Shown here piece by piece: positions 11,520 through 20,794 of a DNA stretch of 64,000 nucleotides; the stretch's first letter is position 1, and the number at the start of each line of letters is the position of its first letter. Under the pieces are notes generated by a model. The model made no database searches. It was not told the origin of the DNA and worked only from the letters and a program-made list of their open reading frames with translations. Source of the stretch: Darksidea phi (lineage: Eukaryota; Ascomycota; Dothideomycetes; Pleosporales; Lentitheciaceae). A program made the translations under genes and the position numbers. The stretch is from NCBI GenBank assembly GCA_030770425.1, contig JASJFT010000031.1:248001-312000 (forward strand). Reading direction: 5' to 3'.

Positions 11520-12354
11520 TCCTGGGGTAGCTGCTGCGATTGGTATTCTGAAGGAAGATTTTGCGGTTCGGATATTTGTTTCCTGTTCCTTGATCGTGAT
11601 GCAAGGGGCGGCTTTGTTTGCGGCCGAGCAATCGAAAGCTCGCGCGTTGCTAGCTTCGGTAATGCTACCTCTGTAGTAACGTTTTTAACAAGTATAGTAT
11701 GGAAAAGGCCGTCCTCGGTAGTCACTTGGTGTGTCTTTCTAGGATGTATTCAACGTGTTTCGGGCTGCCACAAAGTAAGATAGAGTCAAGTGGGAGACGC
11801 GAAAAATTAAATTGTAACCACAATTCTTGGTTTGCTACGGGAGGTATATATGGCTTACGCGTACTAGAAGGAAGATGATCGCGTGCTTGTCATACTCACT
11901 GTTCCGGTTTGGCGCAGGAATTTGAGATGTAGATCTTTCCGTCGGGCGAAATGACGCTACTGGCTGCTTGATAAGAACGAGAATCATATCTACCTTTGTC
12001 AGTCTACCATGTAAAGTCCGCGGCCGGCGTTAACCTCAAAAGAACACGTGATGATGACAGTGCAGGTGTCTAGTTGCATCTCTGAAAGGCGGAGTCGAGG
12101 GAAGTTTGAGGTGTCAACTTCGGAGAGCGGAGAGGAGGCACTTCCCCGCCGTCCGCTTCGGCTCCGCAGACAGGACCAAAAGCTGTGCGACTTCGGATCA
12201 ATTTATGAGCATTATAAAGCTCGAGGCTTTATTAGGCAGGTAGAGGACAGAGCTGGACGTCTCTGTCTTCTGTTGTTTCATAGGAGCTTCCAACCTCCTC
12301 AAAGATTCCCCGATCACGCAAGTTGTCTCGTGTTGAAGCCCGGAACTATCCAAC
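11520..12354. promoter_or_regulatory. Shared divergent intergenic region, MFS transporter / cupin
   Basis: The 835-bp gap separates two genes pointing away from each other, so both promoters must lie here. No coding frame in it has support. A palindromic CACGTG (E-box type) lies at about 12045-12050 and could bind a bHLH factor, but a six-base site is expected often by chance. The region directly upstream of the cupin start is pyrimidine-rich. Confidence 0.4.
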
Positions 12355-12903
12355 ATGGCACACGTCGGCGCACTCCCCAAGATCCAGCGTTATATCACGA
12401 CCCACAACAATGAAGGCAAGGCCATCTTCAGCGACAAGTTCGACGAGGAGAGCAAGATGAAGCCCAACGACGACGGCATCGCGTTCGCGCTCAGCTACAC
12501 GACCAAAGGCCTGCCTGTTAGCATGGACAACGACGAAGACCTCGATGTGTATGGCCGCTACTTGAAAGACACTCCTGGCCTGGTTGTCTCTGGCGGCACC
12601 GTCCTCCGCCACGTGGACATTCCTCCCAACACCGAGTGCACGATGCACCGAACCGTGAGCCTGGATTACGGCTGTGTACTCGAGGGCGAGGTCGAGCTGC
12701 TCTTGGACAGCGGGGAGAAGCGCATCATGAAGCGGGGAGACGTCGCGATTCAGCGGGGGACGATGCATCAGTGGATCAACCACAGCAAGACCGAGTGGAC
12801 GAGGATGCTATTCGTGCTACAAGAGAGCAAGCCTTTGAAGGTCGCAGGCTCTACGTTTGGAGAGGAGCTAGCAGGCATGGCAGGTGTGCGTCCGTCGGAC
12901 TAG
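12355..12903 (+). CDS. Cupin-domain protein
   Basis: A single exon of 182 aa, starting at ATG in the context AACATGG. The C-terminal two thirds is one cupin barrel: CTMHRTVSLDYGCVLEGEVE carries cupin motif 1 (a His, then G and E at the usual spacing), and the second motif follows in DVAIQRGTMHQWINHS. Related small fungal cupins often sit beside transporters or polyketide genes, and some act as cyclases or isomerases; others have no known role. Here the neighbour is a divergent MFS transporter. A metal site is plausible because of His in both motifs. The enzyme activity is not assignable. Confidence 0.85.
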   Translation: MAHVGALPKIQRYITTHNNEGKAIFSDKFDEESKMKPNDDGIAFALSYTTKGLPVSMDNDEDLDVYGRYLKDTPGLVVSGGTVLRHVDIPPNTECTMHRTVSLDYGCVLEGEVELLLDSGEKRIMKRGDVAIQRGTMHQWINHSKTEWTRMLFVLQESKPLKVAGSTFGEELAGMAGVRPSD

Positions 12904-13263
12904 GCGTTGGGTTCGTGGATGTTGAAGCGTTTGAGGGATAATCTTGAGAGCAATGAATCATTTGCACCTCGGGCGCCAAGACAGGCTAGCTCCAATGTGG
13001 ACTTCAACTCGAGCCCACTTTCCACTTTCCACTTTCCACTGCTCCTCACTTTCCATGCTGCATCGTGAACAAACTGTTAAAATCCATCCCGCCTGCTCTG
13101 GCTACTGTGGCTGGCACAGCGATGGCACTGGGCTACTCCGGAGCATGAGATTCCCCATCCGGCTGCGGGCACACTACGAACAATACTAACAGCCGCCATC
13201 CGCAACGCCATTGTTCGGGAGCCACTCATAGATGCCAATCGCATCTTAACAAAAGAAAGAGCC
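12904..13263. other. Short intergenic region with a 7-bp satellite
   Basis: The spacer between the cupin and farnesyltransferase genes contains a short tandem run of CACTTTC units near 13014-13040 and then a degenerate copy. Nothing else stands out; it should contain the farnesyltransferase promoter. Confidence 0.5.
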
Positions 13264-14788
13264 ATGCCTACCCCGCAATCACAAACCTCACAGTCTCCTT
13301 CGTCCCGATTGGAAGAAACCCTAACCAGCACGAACCGCATTGAGGAGTTGTCCGACTCAGAGAACGAGTACGAAGATATGGGGACCGCGACAGAGGAAGA
13401 GCTGGTAAATATTGCGTATCTAGAAAGCGTCAGGATACCGATCCCGGACCAGCTAAAGACAGATTCATCCGAAGTCCAGGAAGAGACGCTGCAAGCTGTG
13501 CTTCCTTTTCTAGAGGGCAATCCCAACGATTTTCCGCTCAACATCTTCGGCATTCCGCAGCTTCAGCGGAAGAAGCATGTTGCGTTTCTGAAGCAGACGT
13601 TAGGGGATTTTCCGTCTTGGTTTACTACGATGGATGCCTCACGTCCGTGGCTTGTATACTGGAGCTTGCAAGGCATGTCCGCATTAGGCCACGACATATC
13701 CGAGTATCGAGAGCGGTAGGTATTACTAATTACATTCCCAAAAGCCCTCAACGGCTACTTTCACTTCTACCGTCAGATCGCGTTCGTAGCTGACCTACCC
13801 CAGCGTAGCCCATACTTTTTTGCTGGCCCAGCACCCTAATGGAGGCCATGGCGGCGGATACGGCCAGCTTCCTCATCTTGCAGCAACCTACGCTGCCCTA
13901 TTATCTGTCGTCATGGTTGGTGGCGCAGAAGCCTACGAATCAATCAACCGCAAAACGATGTGGCACTATCTGGGCCAAATGAAGCAAGCAGACGGAGGCT
14001 TCACCATGGCATCTGGCGGTGAAGAGGACATCCGCGGCGCCTTCTGTGCTCTTGTAATCCTATCCCTCCTCCACATCCCGCTCGAACTTCCTCCGGACGC
14101 TCCAGCCCGCAAGCACGGTCTCACCAGCTTCACCGACGAACTCGGCGAATGGATATCAAAGTGCCAGTCTTTCGATGGCGGTATGTCTGCAGCACCAGGG
14201 AACGAGGCTCATGGTGCCTACGCTTTCTGTGGTCTAGGCTGTCTCTCCATCATCGGCCCCCCAAAAGAAACACTGAACAAGTACCTCAACATGTCTACGC
14301 TCATACACTGGCTGTCAGCCCGTCAGTGCAGTCCAGAGGGCGGCTACAACGGGCGAACCAACAAGCTCGTAGACGGCTGCTACTCGCACTGGGTGGGCGG
14401 CTGCTGGTCGCTCGTCGAAGCCGCCACCGCCCAACAAGGCATCTGGAACCGCTCTGCCCTCAGCCGCTACATTCTCTGTGCCGCTCAAGCCAAGAAAGGC
14501 GGTTTGATCGACAAGCCTGGGAAGAGACCAGACGCTTATCACACATGCTATAACCTGGCTGGTCTAAGCGCTACCCAGCACAGGTATGTGTATGAGGCAG
14601 ATGTTCAGGCGGAACTTGGTAGTGGTGATTTGGATGCGGCGTATTACTGGAAAGCGCAGGGGCTGTATGAGGAGGGCAGGGTTTGGGGCGACGAGGATAT
14701 TGTGGGTGAGGTGCATCCTGTTTTTGTGGTGCCGTTTAAAGCGGTGCACGAGTGCAGGCAGTACTTCAATGCTAAAGAAGGGTTTTGA
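13264..14788 (+). CDS. ram1: Protein farnesyltransferase beta subunit
   Basis: Exons 13264-13715 and 13804-14788 give 478 aa; the join RERVAHTFLLAQHPNGGHGG restores a normal family sequence. The enzyme attaches farnesyl to the cysteine of CaaX proteins such as Ras, Rho and a-factor-like pheromones, as a heterodimer with the alpha subunit. The alpha-alpha barrel repeats are visible through Gly-rich motifs (GGGYGQL, DGGFTMASGG, FDGGMSAAPG, EGGYNGRTNKLVDGCYSHW). The zinc ligands expected for this family are present: Asp and Cys in VDGCYSHW and His in DAYHTCYNLAG. The N-terminal 70 residues are acidic and poorly conserved. The 88-nt intron is canonical. The gene is essential or growth-limiting in many fungi. 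Confidence 0.95.
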
Positions 14789-14949
14789 GCGTGTTAGGGT
14801 TTGCTTCTAGCAAGTTCTGATGTTGACAGACTGAAGGGTAAGAAACCTCTATGCGTACGTCTTACAGCTTGGAATAATACATATCACTTTTCCACATTAT
14901 GAGTTTGAACACTTCAATCGTTTGGATGCACAGTGTTCATCTCGCCCAC

Positions 14950-16167
14950 CTAACTATCCTGTCTAACTTTCCTTCCTCTCCTTTCCCTTCTAATCTCCTT
15001 CAGTGCTTCTTCCACGCCCCTTAGACTATCCATCCCTACCCTGTCGATATACATACCCGGCTCCTCTCTCGTGGCGATCGTTGAGCGTTTGTGGTTGCCG
15101 AATTTGCCCTGCTTGCGACACACGTTAAAGGCTAGCTCTACTTTCTCATAGACGCGTCTTTTGACGGCCGTTTCGATGCGTGCGGCTTCTATATCTTGTG
15201 TGGAGGGAGTCTTGGTGCTGGTGATCGTGGAGGTTCGTCGCTGGGTCGGTGGGTGTTCGACGAAGTCGGGGGGTGCGATGTGTTCTTGCGCGGGCGTGGA
15301 TGGTGTGGTAGGTTGGTCTTTGCTATGTTGTCCTACAGCATCGACATGGACGAAATTCCCTAGAGGAAAGCGGAAATTGGACGTCATTTGCGTACGGGAG
15401 GATCGGCCGTCCCTTGAAGTCTCCTCATTCTTGCCTGTCACCGCCGCGCTGGGATCGGCCTTCAGCCGCTCTGCCGCACGCAAATTGCCGTTGATAGGTA
15501 GGGACGCATGAGCAAGTTCTTGTTGTAATCCAGGAGTCTTTTGCGCAAGGTGATGCATGCGACGGTCGGCAACAGCTTGCCCTCGTTTCATCTGCTGAAG
15601 CTCGGTGGTGAGTTCTGCAATGTGCTCGGTTGCATAGCGCAGTGATATGTAAAGATCTACTACCGAGACTATACCCGATTGCAACTTTTCGTCCAGAAGC
15701 TCGATTTCGGTAGCCGTAATGAACTGAGTCGTGTCGAGGCATGATGTATCGAAGTCGCCGTCTTCGATTCCGTCTTCGTCTTTGACACTAGTAGTTGGTC
15801 CCCGTGCCGTGTCCACAAGCATACCCTGAGGCGCGCTCGGGGTCTGATTCTCGTTCTCGGCCGCATTGACTCGTCGTCTCGCGGCACCGAGCGCAGCTTG
15901 TAACGTCTCCGCATGCTCTCGAAAGGACTTTGCGTAAACATACTCTTCGTAAATGGCGGCAACCAAAGCAGCACCAACTGCAACGAAGATGACTGCTATA
16001 GCGGCGACGGGGCAGCAGAGGACATAGAACGGGAAGAGGAAGATGCTACTAACGAGGACTATGGCTCTCGCGTATGCTAGGAGGAGTGAGAAGCTGATGT
16101 CGGATCGTATGGCCGAGGACTTACCAGTGATGCGGGTATGAGGTCGGGGAGGTTGGAGCGTCTCCAT
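14950..16167 (-). CDS. Hypothetical membrane protein with coiled-coil region
   Basis: A single open frame of 405 aa from an ATG at 16167. Residues about 27-70 contain two hydrophobic segments (SLLLAYARAIVLVSSIFLF and AAIAVIFVAVGAALVAAIY) that would place the protein in a membrane as a hairpin. The rest is soluble, charged and probably partly helical: LQAALGAARRRVNAAENE and YATEHIAELTTELQQMKRG look like coiled-coil stretches. A conserved-looking basic C-terminus (GVEEALKEIRRERRGRKVRQ) ends the protein. It is convergent with the farnesyltransferase gene, with 161 bp between stops. I recognise no family; it may be a lineage-restricted gene. Confidence 0.65.
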   Translation of the reverse strand: METLQPPRPHTRITGKSSAIRSDISFSLLLAYARAIVLVSSIFLFPFYVLCCPVAAIAVIFVAVGAALVAAIYEEYVYAKSFREHAETLQAALGAARRRVNAAENENQTPSAPQGMLVDTARGPTTSVKDEDGIEDGDFDTSCLDTTQFITATEIELLDEKLQSGIVSVVDLYISLRYATEHIAELTTELQQMKRGQAVADRRMHHLAQKTPGLQQELAHASLPINGNLRAAERLKADPSAAVTGKNEETSRDGRSSRTQMTSNFRFPLGNFVHVDAVGQHSKDQPTTPSTPAQEHIAPPDFVEHPPTQRRTSTITSTKTPSTQDIEAARIETAVKRRVYEKVELAFNVCRKQGKFGNHKRSTIATREEPGMYIDRVGMDSLRGVEEALKEIRRERRGRKVRQDS

Positions 16168-16414
16168 GGTATATGGCCGTCGCTACGATGATGCGCACGC
16201 AGCGCGATATGAGATGGAAGTGGCGGAGCATAGCTGAATGAAGTCCCAGCGTGCGGGCGAGATTCCAACGGCGGATGTTGAAGATGCTCGGAACCGGGGT
16301 TGGGTAGTGTTGATACTTGGGACGAAGGAAGGAACAGCCAACTTTACACGGCACCTTCTCTGAACAATACCCTATTATCCTTATTGCTCTGTTCACCTCA
16401 CAAACTTACTCGGT

Positions 16415-16675
16415 TCAACTGGCCAGCGCAGCGACCGACTCGCTAGGCAACAACTTCCTCCGCAATACGGATCCCGTATCGGTGGCACCTGGAGCAGCTA
16501 ACGTCAACAACCACTCACCTGGCTTGCACATCAACCTCGCCATGTCCTCCGTCAATCTCTCCACGCTGGCTCCGTCATTGTCTCTCTTCCGGACGAGCAC
16601 GACAGTATCTTCTGTCTTTACATCTGCGTCGGGTATGCACCTCGCCACTCGTTCTCTATTTCCATCTCTTGTCAT
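16415..16675 (-). CDS. Possible small hypothetical protein or exon
   Basis: A minus-strand frame of 86 codons from ATG 16675, open further upstream to 16741. Its composition is protein-like (DVKTEDTVVLVRKRDNDG, then MCKPGEWLLTLAAPG), and upstream codons read DALAYFAPDVALEAS after a possible splice acceptor. A frame on the opposite strand is also open, so one of the two is a shadow. No domain was recognised and no partner exon found. Confidence 0.25.
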   Translation of the reverse strand: MTRDGNRERVARCIPDADVKTEDTVVLVRKRDNDGASVERLTEDMARLMCKPGEWLLTLAAPGATDTGSVLRRKLLPSESVAALAS

Positions 16676-16748
16676 TGACCTACTTCTGGATGCCTCTAGC
16701 GCCACATCGGGGGCAAAGTACGCAAGGGCGTCCCATCGCCTTCAGTGA

Positions 16749-18290
16749 CGGTTATGCGATGATTATACATGATGTTACGAATCGCGATCGCCCTTTGCCG
16801 ATATTCTTTTCGCACCTACTGACTCTGTAATTAGGTGTGAGCCGCCGGACGACAGATGTCGCGCGTTGACGAGCGCGATTCTGGCACACAGGTCGGACAT
16901 GCGCAACGTCGGTAAAAGCAGTGCAACCTACTCTAAGCACGACTCGTACCAATCTCCACCTCGACTGGACGGCATCACCTGTGCGCAGTTCCCGGCGCGC
17001 CTCAGACATGCGGAATCTGCATGACATCGAGCATGCAGCAACGCAAGGAAGAGTAGACATCGGAACGGCAAAAGCAAGGAATGGAGTCACGAGGAGTGTT
17101 TGCTGCTGCTCGTGCCGCACCAAACGACGAGCCATTGCGGAGGGTCAGGGTCTGCCTGTCACGTCTTCCGTGGAAATACGGCACGCAAAGGCGAGGACTG
17201 GCCTGAAACGCTCGATTGGACGGGATGCGGACGCAAGGCAGCGCGCCGTGATGCTACACGACTTTCGCCGAACGCACATGCACGTCGTCCCGAACAGGTC
17301 AATGGCGATTCAACCGCGGTAGGGGGCTCGCTGCGAGGACCCGCCGGCTACCCGCCAGCGGGTAGCCGGCGTGGAGAAAGCAAGGCATCCTCATGCTCGA
17401 GGCATAGCACGCCTGTCTTCCCGCTGGCGGAACGCGATTATTTGGGACGCGGCGCTGTTTGCAGAGTCGGTGAGTGAGAAATTTGAGGTGCCGTCCGAGA
17501 GTGGCACCCCGAGTGGCAACCCCCGCCTACCCTGGCCGCCGTAGCATCCCCCAACGCTCCATGGCATAGCCAGACTGTCTACAGTATAGATGCTGGCGCC
17601 CGCCTCACACGCGGCAGCACGAAGCCAGAAAGATGATTCTCAGTCCCGGTATCTATACAGAGTCGAGGCTCGATCAAGCGTACTTCGTTGCGCACTGGGC
17701 TAGGCTTATCGACTATCGATATTGATGTGGCGGGCTGATAGGCTCTGCAAGGCCTGCACCGCAACACTCGTGCACCGCGTCTGAGTGGTCCGAGGCGTCA
17801 GCGCAGCAGTCTGGAGGAAGCCGGTGGAGACGCCAGGCGAAGGCCGTCAGTTGGGGTTTTGCCTCGCTAGCAGCGATCGGCGCACCCTCGACATCGCTCA
17901 CGTACCGCGCTGGAGCCGGGCGCGCAACGCCGGGAAACCTCAGACATCGTGAGGCACTGTGTAGGTGTTGCGGACGACGTTGCTGCTGCCAACTGCGTGA
18001 AATAGAGCGCGCCGGGAGGGAGCAGATCAGACTCACGCCGCTCGTCCTGTGCACTCTCGCGCGGGCATGCCATTGGTCGCGGCCGGGGCTGGCCGTGGTG
18101 CTGCATCTGGCGTGCATCGCTAGTCCCGTGGCCGTCACCGCTTTTTGCGAGAGGTCGTCTTGGGCCCCCGCACGGATCCCCCCAGCCCACCTTCGAACTC
18201 TCCTCGACTCCTCTCACATCACACCGCTCTGCTCAGCACAGAGCTCCGCCCGGCTGAGAACCACCGACCCTCACCAGCTCCATAATCATC
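16749..18290. other. Long intergenic region upstream of the Zn2Cys6 gene
   Basis: About 1.5 kb without a supported gene. It contains the 30-bp inverted repeat described separately, and ends in a C/T-rich leader just before the ATG at 18291. A long upstream region is common for fungal regulators with complex transcriptional control, but no specific operator could be identified. Confidence 0.5.
17342..17371. repeat. Near-perfect 30-bp inverted repeat
   Basis: Left arm CGCCGGCTACCCGC and right arm GCGGGTAGCCGGCG are exact reverse complements of 14 bp, separated by only CA. It could form a cruciform in DNA or a very stable hairpin in RNA. It lies 920 bp upstream of the Zn2Cys6 gene and outside any supported exon. 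Confidence 0.85.
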
Positions 18291-20794
18291 ATGGAGCCCA
18301 ACCTCGACAACCTCGACCTCTATACCTTTGACCAGCCATTTGACCCCAACCGGCAGTCATACAACTTCAACCTCCAGCACCAGACGTGGCCGCTCCCGCT
18401 CTCGCCCGCTGCCATGAACCACAACCACGATGGAAGCCAGCAGCAGCCCCATAGCCAGCGACGCGTGAACACCGTGGCCGCGACCACGGCCCAGAACAAC
18501 AATGTGCGCGAGACCTCAACGAGCGCCATCGCTCCCCTCCAGACGACCGGCCTCGGCGGTTTTGGCATGGCTGCGAATCCTATGTTGGCCGACTGGATCA
18601 ATATGAACTCCAACGCCGCCTTCACTCAACCCGCTTATTCCGACGCGATGGCGATGAACACAGCCTTTAATGCCACATTTGGCCCGCTCCAGACCTCACC
18701 CGTCGTCGACTTCCACATGAACACGTCTCAGGCGCTGATGACTTCCATGTCCATGCCCGCCCCAACCGACTTCAACATGATGCCCACTACGTCCATGGAT
18801 ATGGCTCAGCATATGGCGGCCGGTCCCTTCGGAATGCCTGACTTCCAGCGGGATTTTTCCAATATGTCCCACACGCAAGACTTCACCGCCAACGCAAGCG
18901 CCGCGTCAAACAGTGTGTCGACCGGCTCACCGACTGAGCAGTGGCTCGAGGTCAGGTCGCTCGACAGCGGCGACAATGGTTGGACCGCCGTTGAAATGGG
19001 CCACCGTAATTCGTACGATTTCACCAACGACCCCCCCAACCTCATTTTCAACCCAGCCCAGTCTCTGTCTCTACATATCCGCACCGGCTCGGATTCGTCA
19101 CAACTATCAGACGTTCCCCGGTCCGCCCACTCCTTCAGCAGCTTCGAGGAAGTCCATTACCCCATGAACTCGCCGCAGTCGGAAGCCGAGAACAGCCTGG
19201 AGCTGGCGCATTCGCACACCCACTCCTCTAACTGCCACCACGGAATGCCAATGAACGAGCAGGATTTCAGCAACTACATCTCGCCCAACCAGTCCGTCAG
19301 CCCGCCTATGGCCCGCGTCGAGCCTATCGCAATCAAGCAGCCGGTCTCCAGCTCCTCATCACCCACATCCTCCGCCGTCAGCTCACCGCCAACCCGCCGG
19401 AGAAAGTCGCCCGTCGGAGCCAAGCCCGCCAAGACGATTGTGAAGAAGACACCTGCCCACTCCACCAAGAAGGACGTCCAGGGCGAGAAGCGTGTCGGTA
19501 GGCGGCGTGGACCTCTGCGGCCCGACCAGCGACAGCAGGCGCACGAGATCCGCAAGCTGCGTGCCTGCTTGAGGTGCAAGTTCTTGAAGAAGACCTGCGA
19601 CAAGGGCGACCCGTGCGGTGGCTGCCAGCCATCTCACGCCCGTCTGTGGCAGGTTCCCTGCACGCGCATCGACATCAAGGACATCAACTACTTCATGAAG
19701 GACTGGAAGGCCGACTATGAGCGCCACGTCAGCCTCGGTTTCTCCATCGGCAACATCAAGGGCTTCTCTGCCCACGAGCGTCCTATCTACATTACCCACG
19801 GTTATGGCCACTACCTTCCCATAATGGCCCGTGAGGTCTACGTCCGTGACGAAAAGTGCTTCGGCGTTGACTGGTTCGAGTCGCTCAACGGTCTTCACTT
19901 TGAGATCAACACTGCCAAACTCTCTGCTGGCATGGAAGGCATCCAACGAAGCATGCTCTCAGATTATCTCGACCGTCACATCGACAGCGGATTCGAAAAC
20001 TTTGTCGACGAGTACTTCGAGGGCACTTACTTCGTCACTGAGATCCTCAAGACAGCCTACCGTTTCTACTGCCGTGAGAAGCTTCCGGTCATCCGGAAGG
20101 CGTTGAAGCTCGTCATTGCCTACAACCTGACTCTTCATGTTACCATGGTTGAGGGTCTTGGTAGCGAAGAGGAGACCCCTCTCGGAAAGGTCGAAGACCA
20201 GAAGTCCAAGTTCTGCGGCAAGACTGTCGCCCCTGTGATGATCAACTTCCAAGTGAAGTGTGCGTTAGCCGATATGTGGCGCGAGCTTCAGAAGGATGTC
20301 CTCGAGGAGCTCTCAGCACTCTACTCCTCCGTCTACAGCGGAGACAAGCTCAAGAACTGGCCGACCATCTTCATGCTCGCCGCTATTCTCCTCGCCGTCT
20401 GGGAGCTCATTCAGTTCGACTGCAACTACAGGGTACCTGACCAGGGCGCAGTCCACAAATTCTGCAACGATATGGAGTCGACACCCGTCGGCGTCATCGT
20501 CGGTCTCTTCTCGGCTATCTCGCAGAAGCTTCCCGCGTTTACCGAGTGGGATACCCGCAAGCATCACCACCTCCTCGCTTCTAATCCGGCGGTGTGCGAT
20601 GCCATGACAGAGGTCCGCTCTCACGTTACTAAATATGGTAAGTCTGAAGCATCATCGGTTTTATCTAATCCGGCACTAACCAATATTCTGCAGAGACCTA
20701 CTTGCGGTCAAGAAGCGACTGCAAATTTGACCGGAACGACTTCGACTCGCTGTCGAACAAGTTCCTCTCTAAGCTCGTCATCCGGGCTAACTGA
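18291..20794 (+). CDS. Zn2Cys6-like transcription factor
   Basis: Exons 18291-20637 and 20694-20794 give 815 aa; reading through the 56-nt intron instead would add a false tail. The first 300 residues are Asn/Gln/Met/Ser-rich and disordered, as in activation domains. A basic stretch (GEKRVGRRRGPLRPDQRQQ) precedes the metal cluster, near residues 423-460: ACLRCKFLKKTCDKGDPCGG then a Cys and PSHARLWQVPC, that is CxxC-x6-C-x5-CxxC with a last Cys 13 residues later. This is an atypical spacing of the binuclear zinc cluster. Roughly 330 residues of ordered, helix-rich sequence follow without a standard fungal TF domain that I can see. It likely acts in the nucleus as a DNA-binding regulator; targets are unknown. 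Confidence 0.85.

Noticed and set aside
16317..16748. 143-codon plus-strand frame
   Set aside because: Overlaps a more protein-like minus-strand frame; Ser/Thr-rich without a domain or splice partner. Neither is certain, and only the minus-strand frame is listed, at low confidence.
19383..19946. 187-codon minus-strand frame
   Set aside because: Antisense to the zinc-cluster exon; no start evidence and no family likeness.
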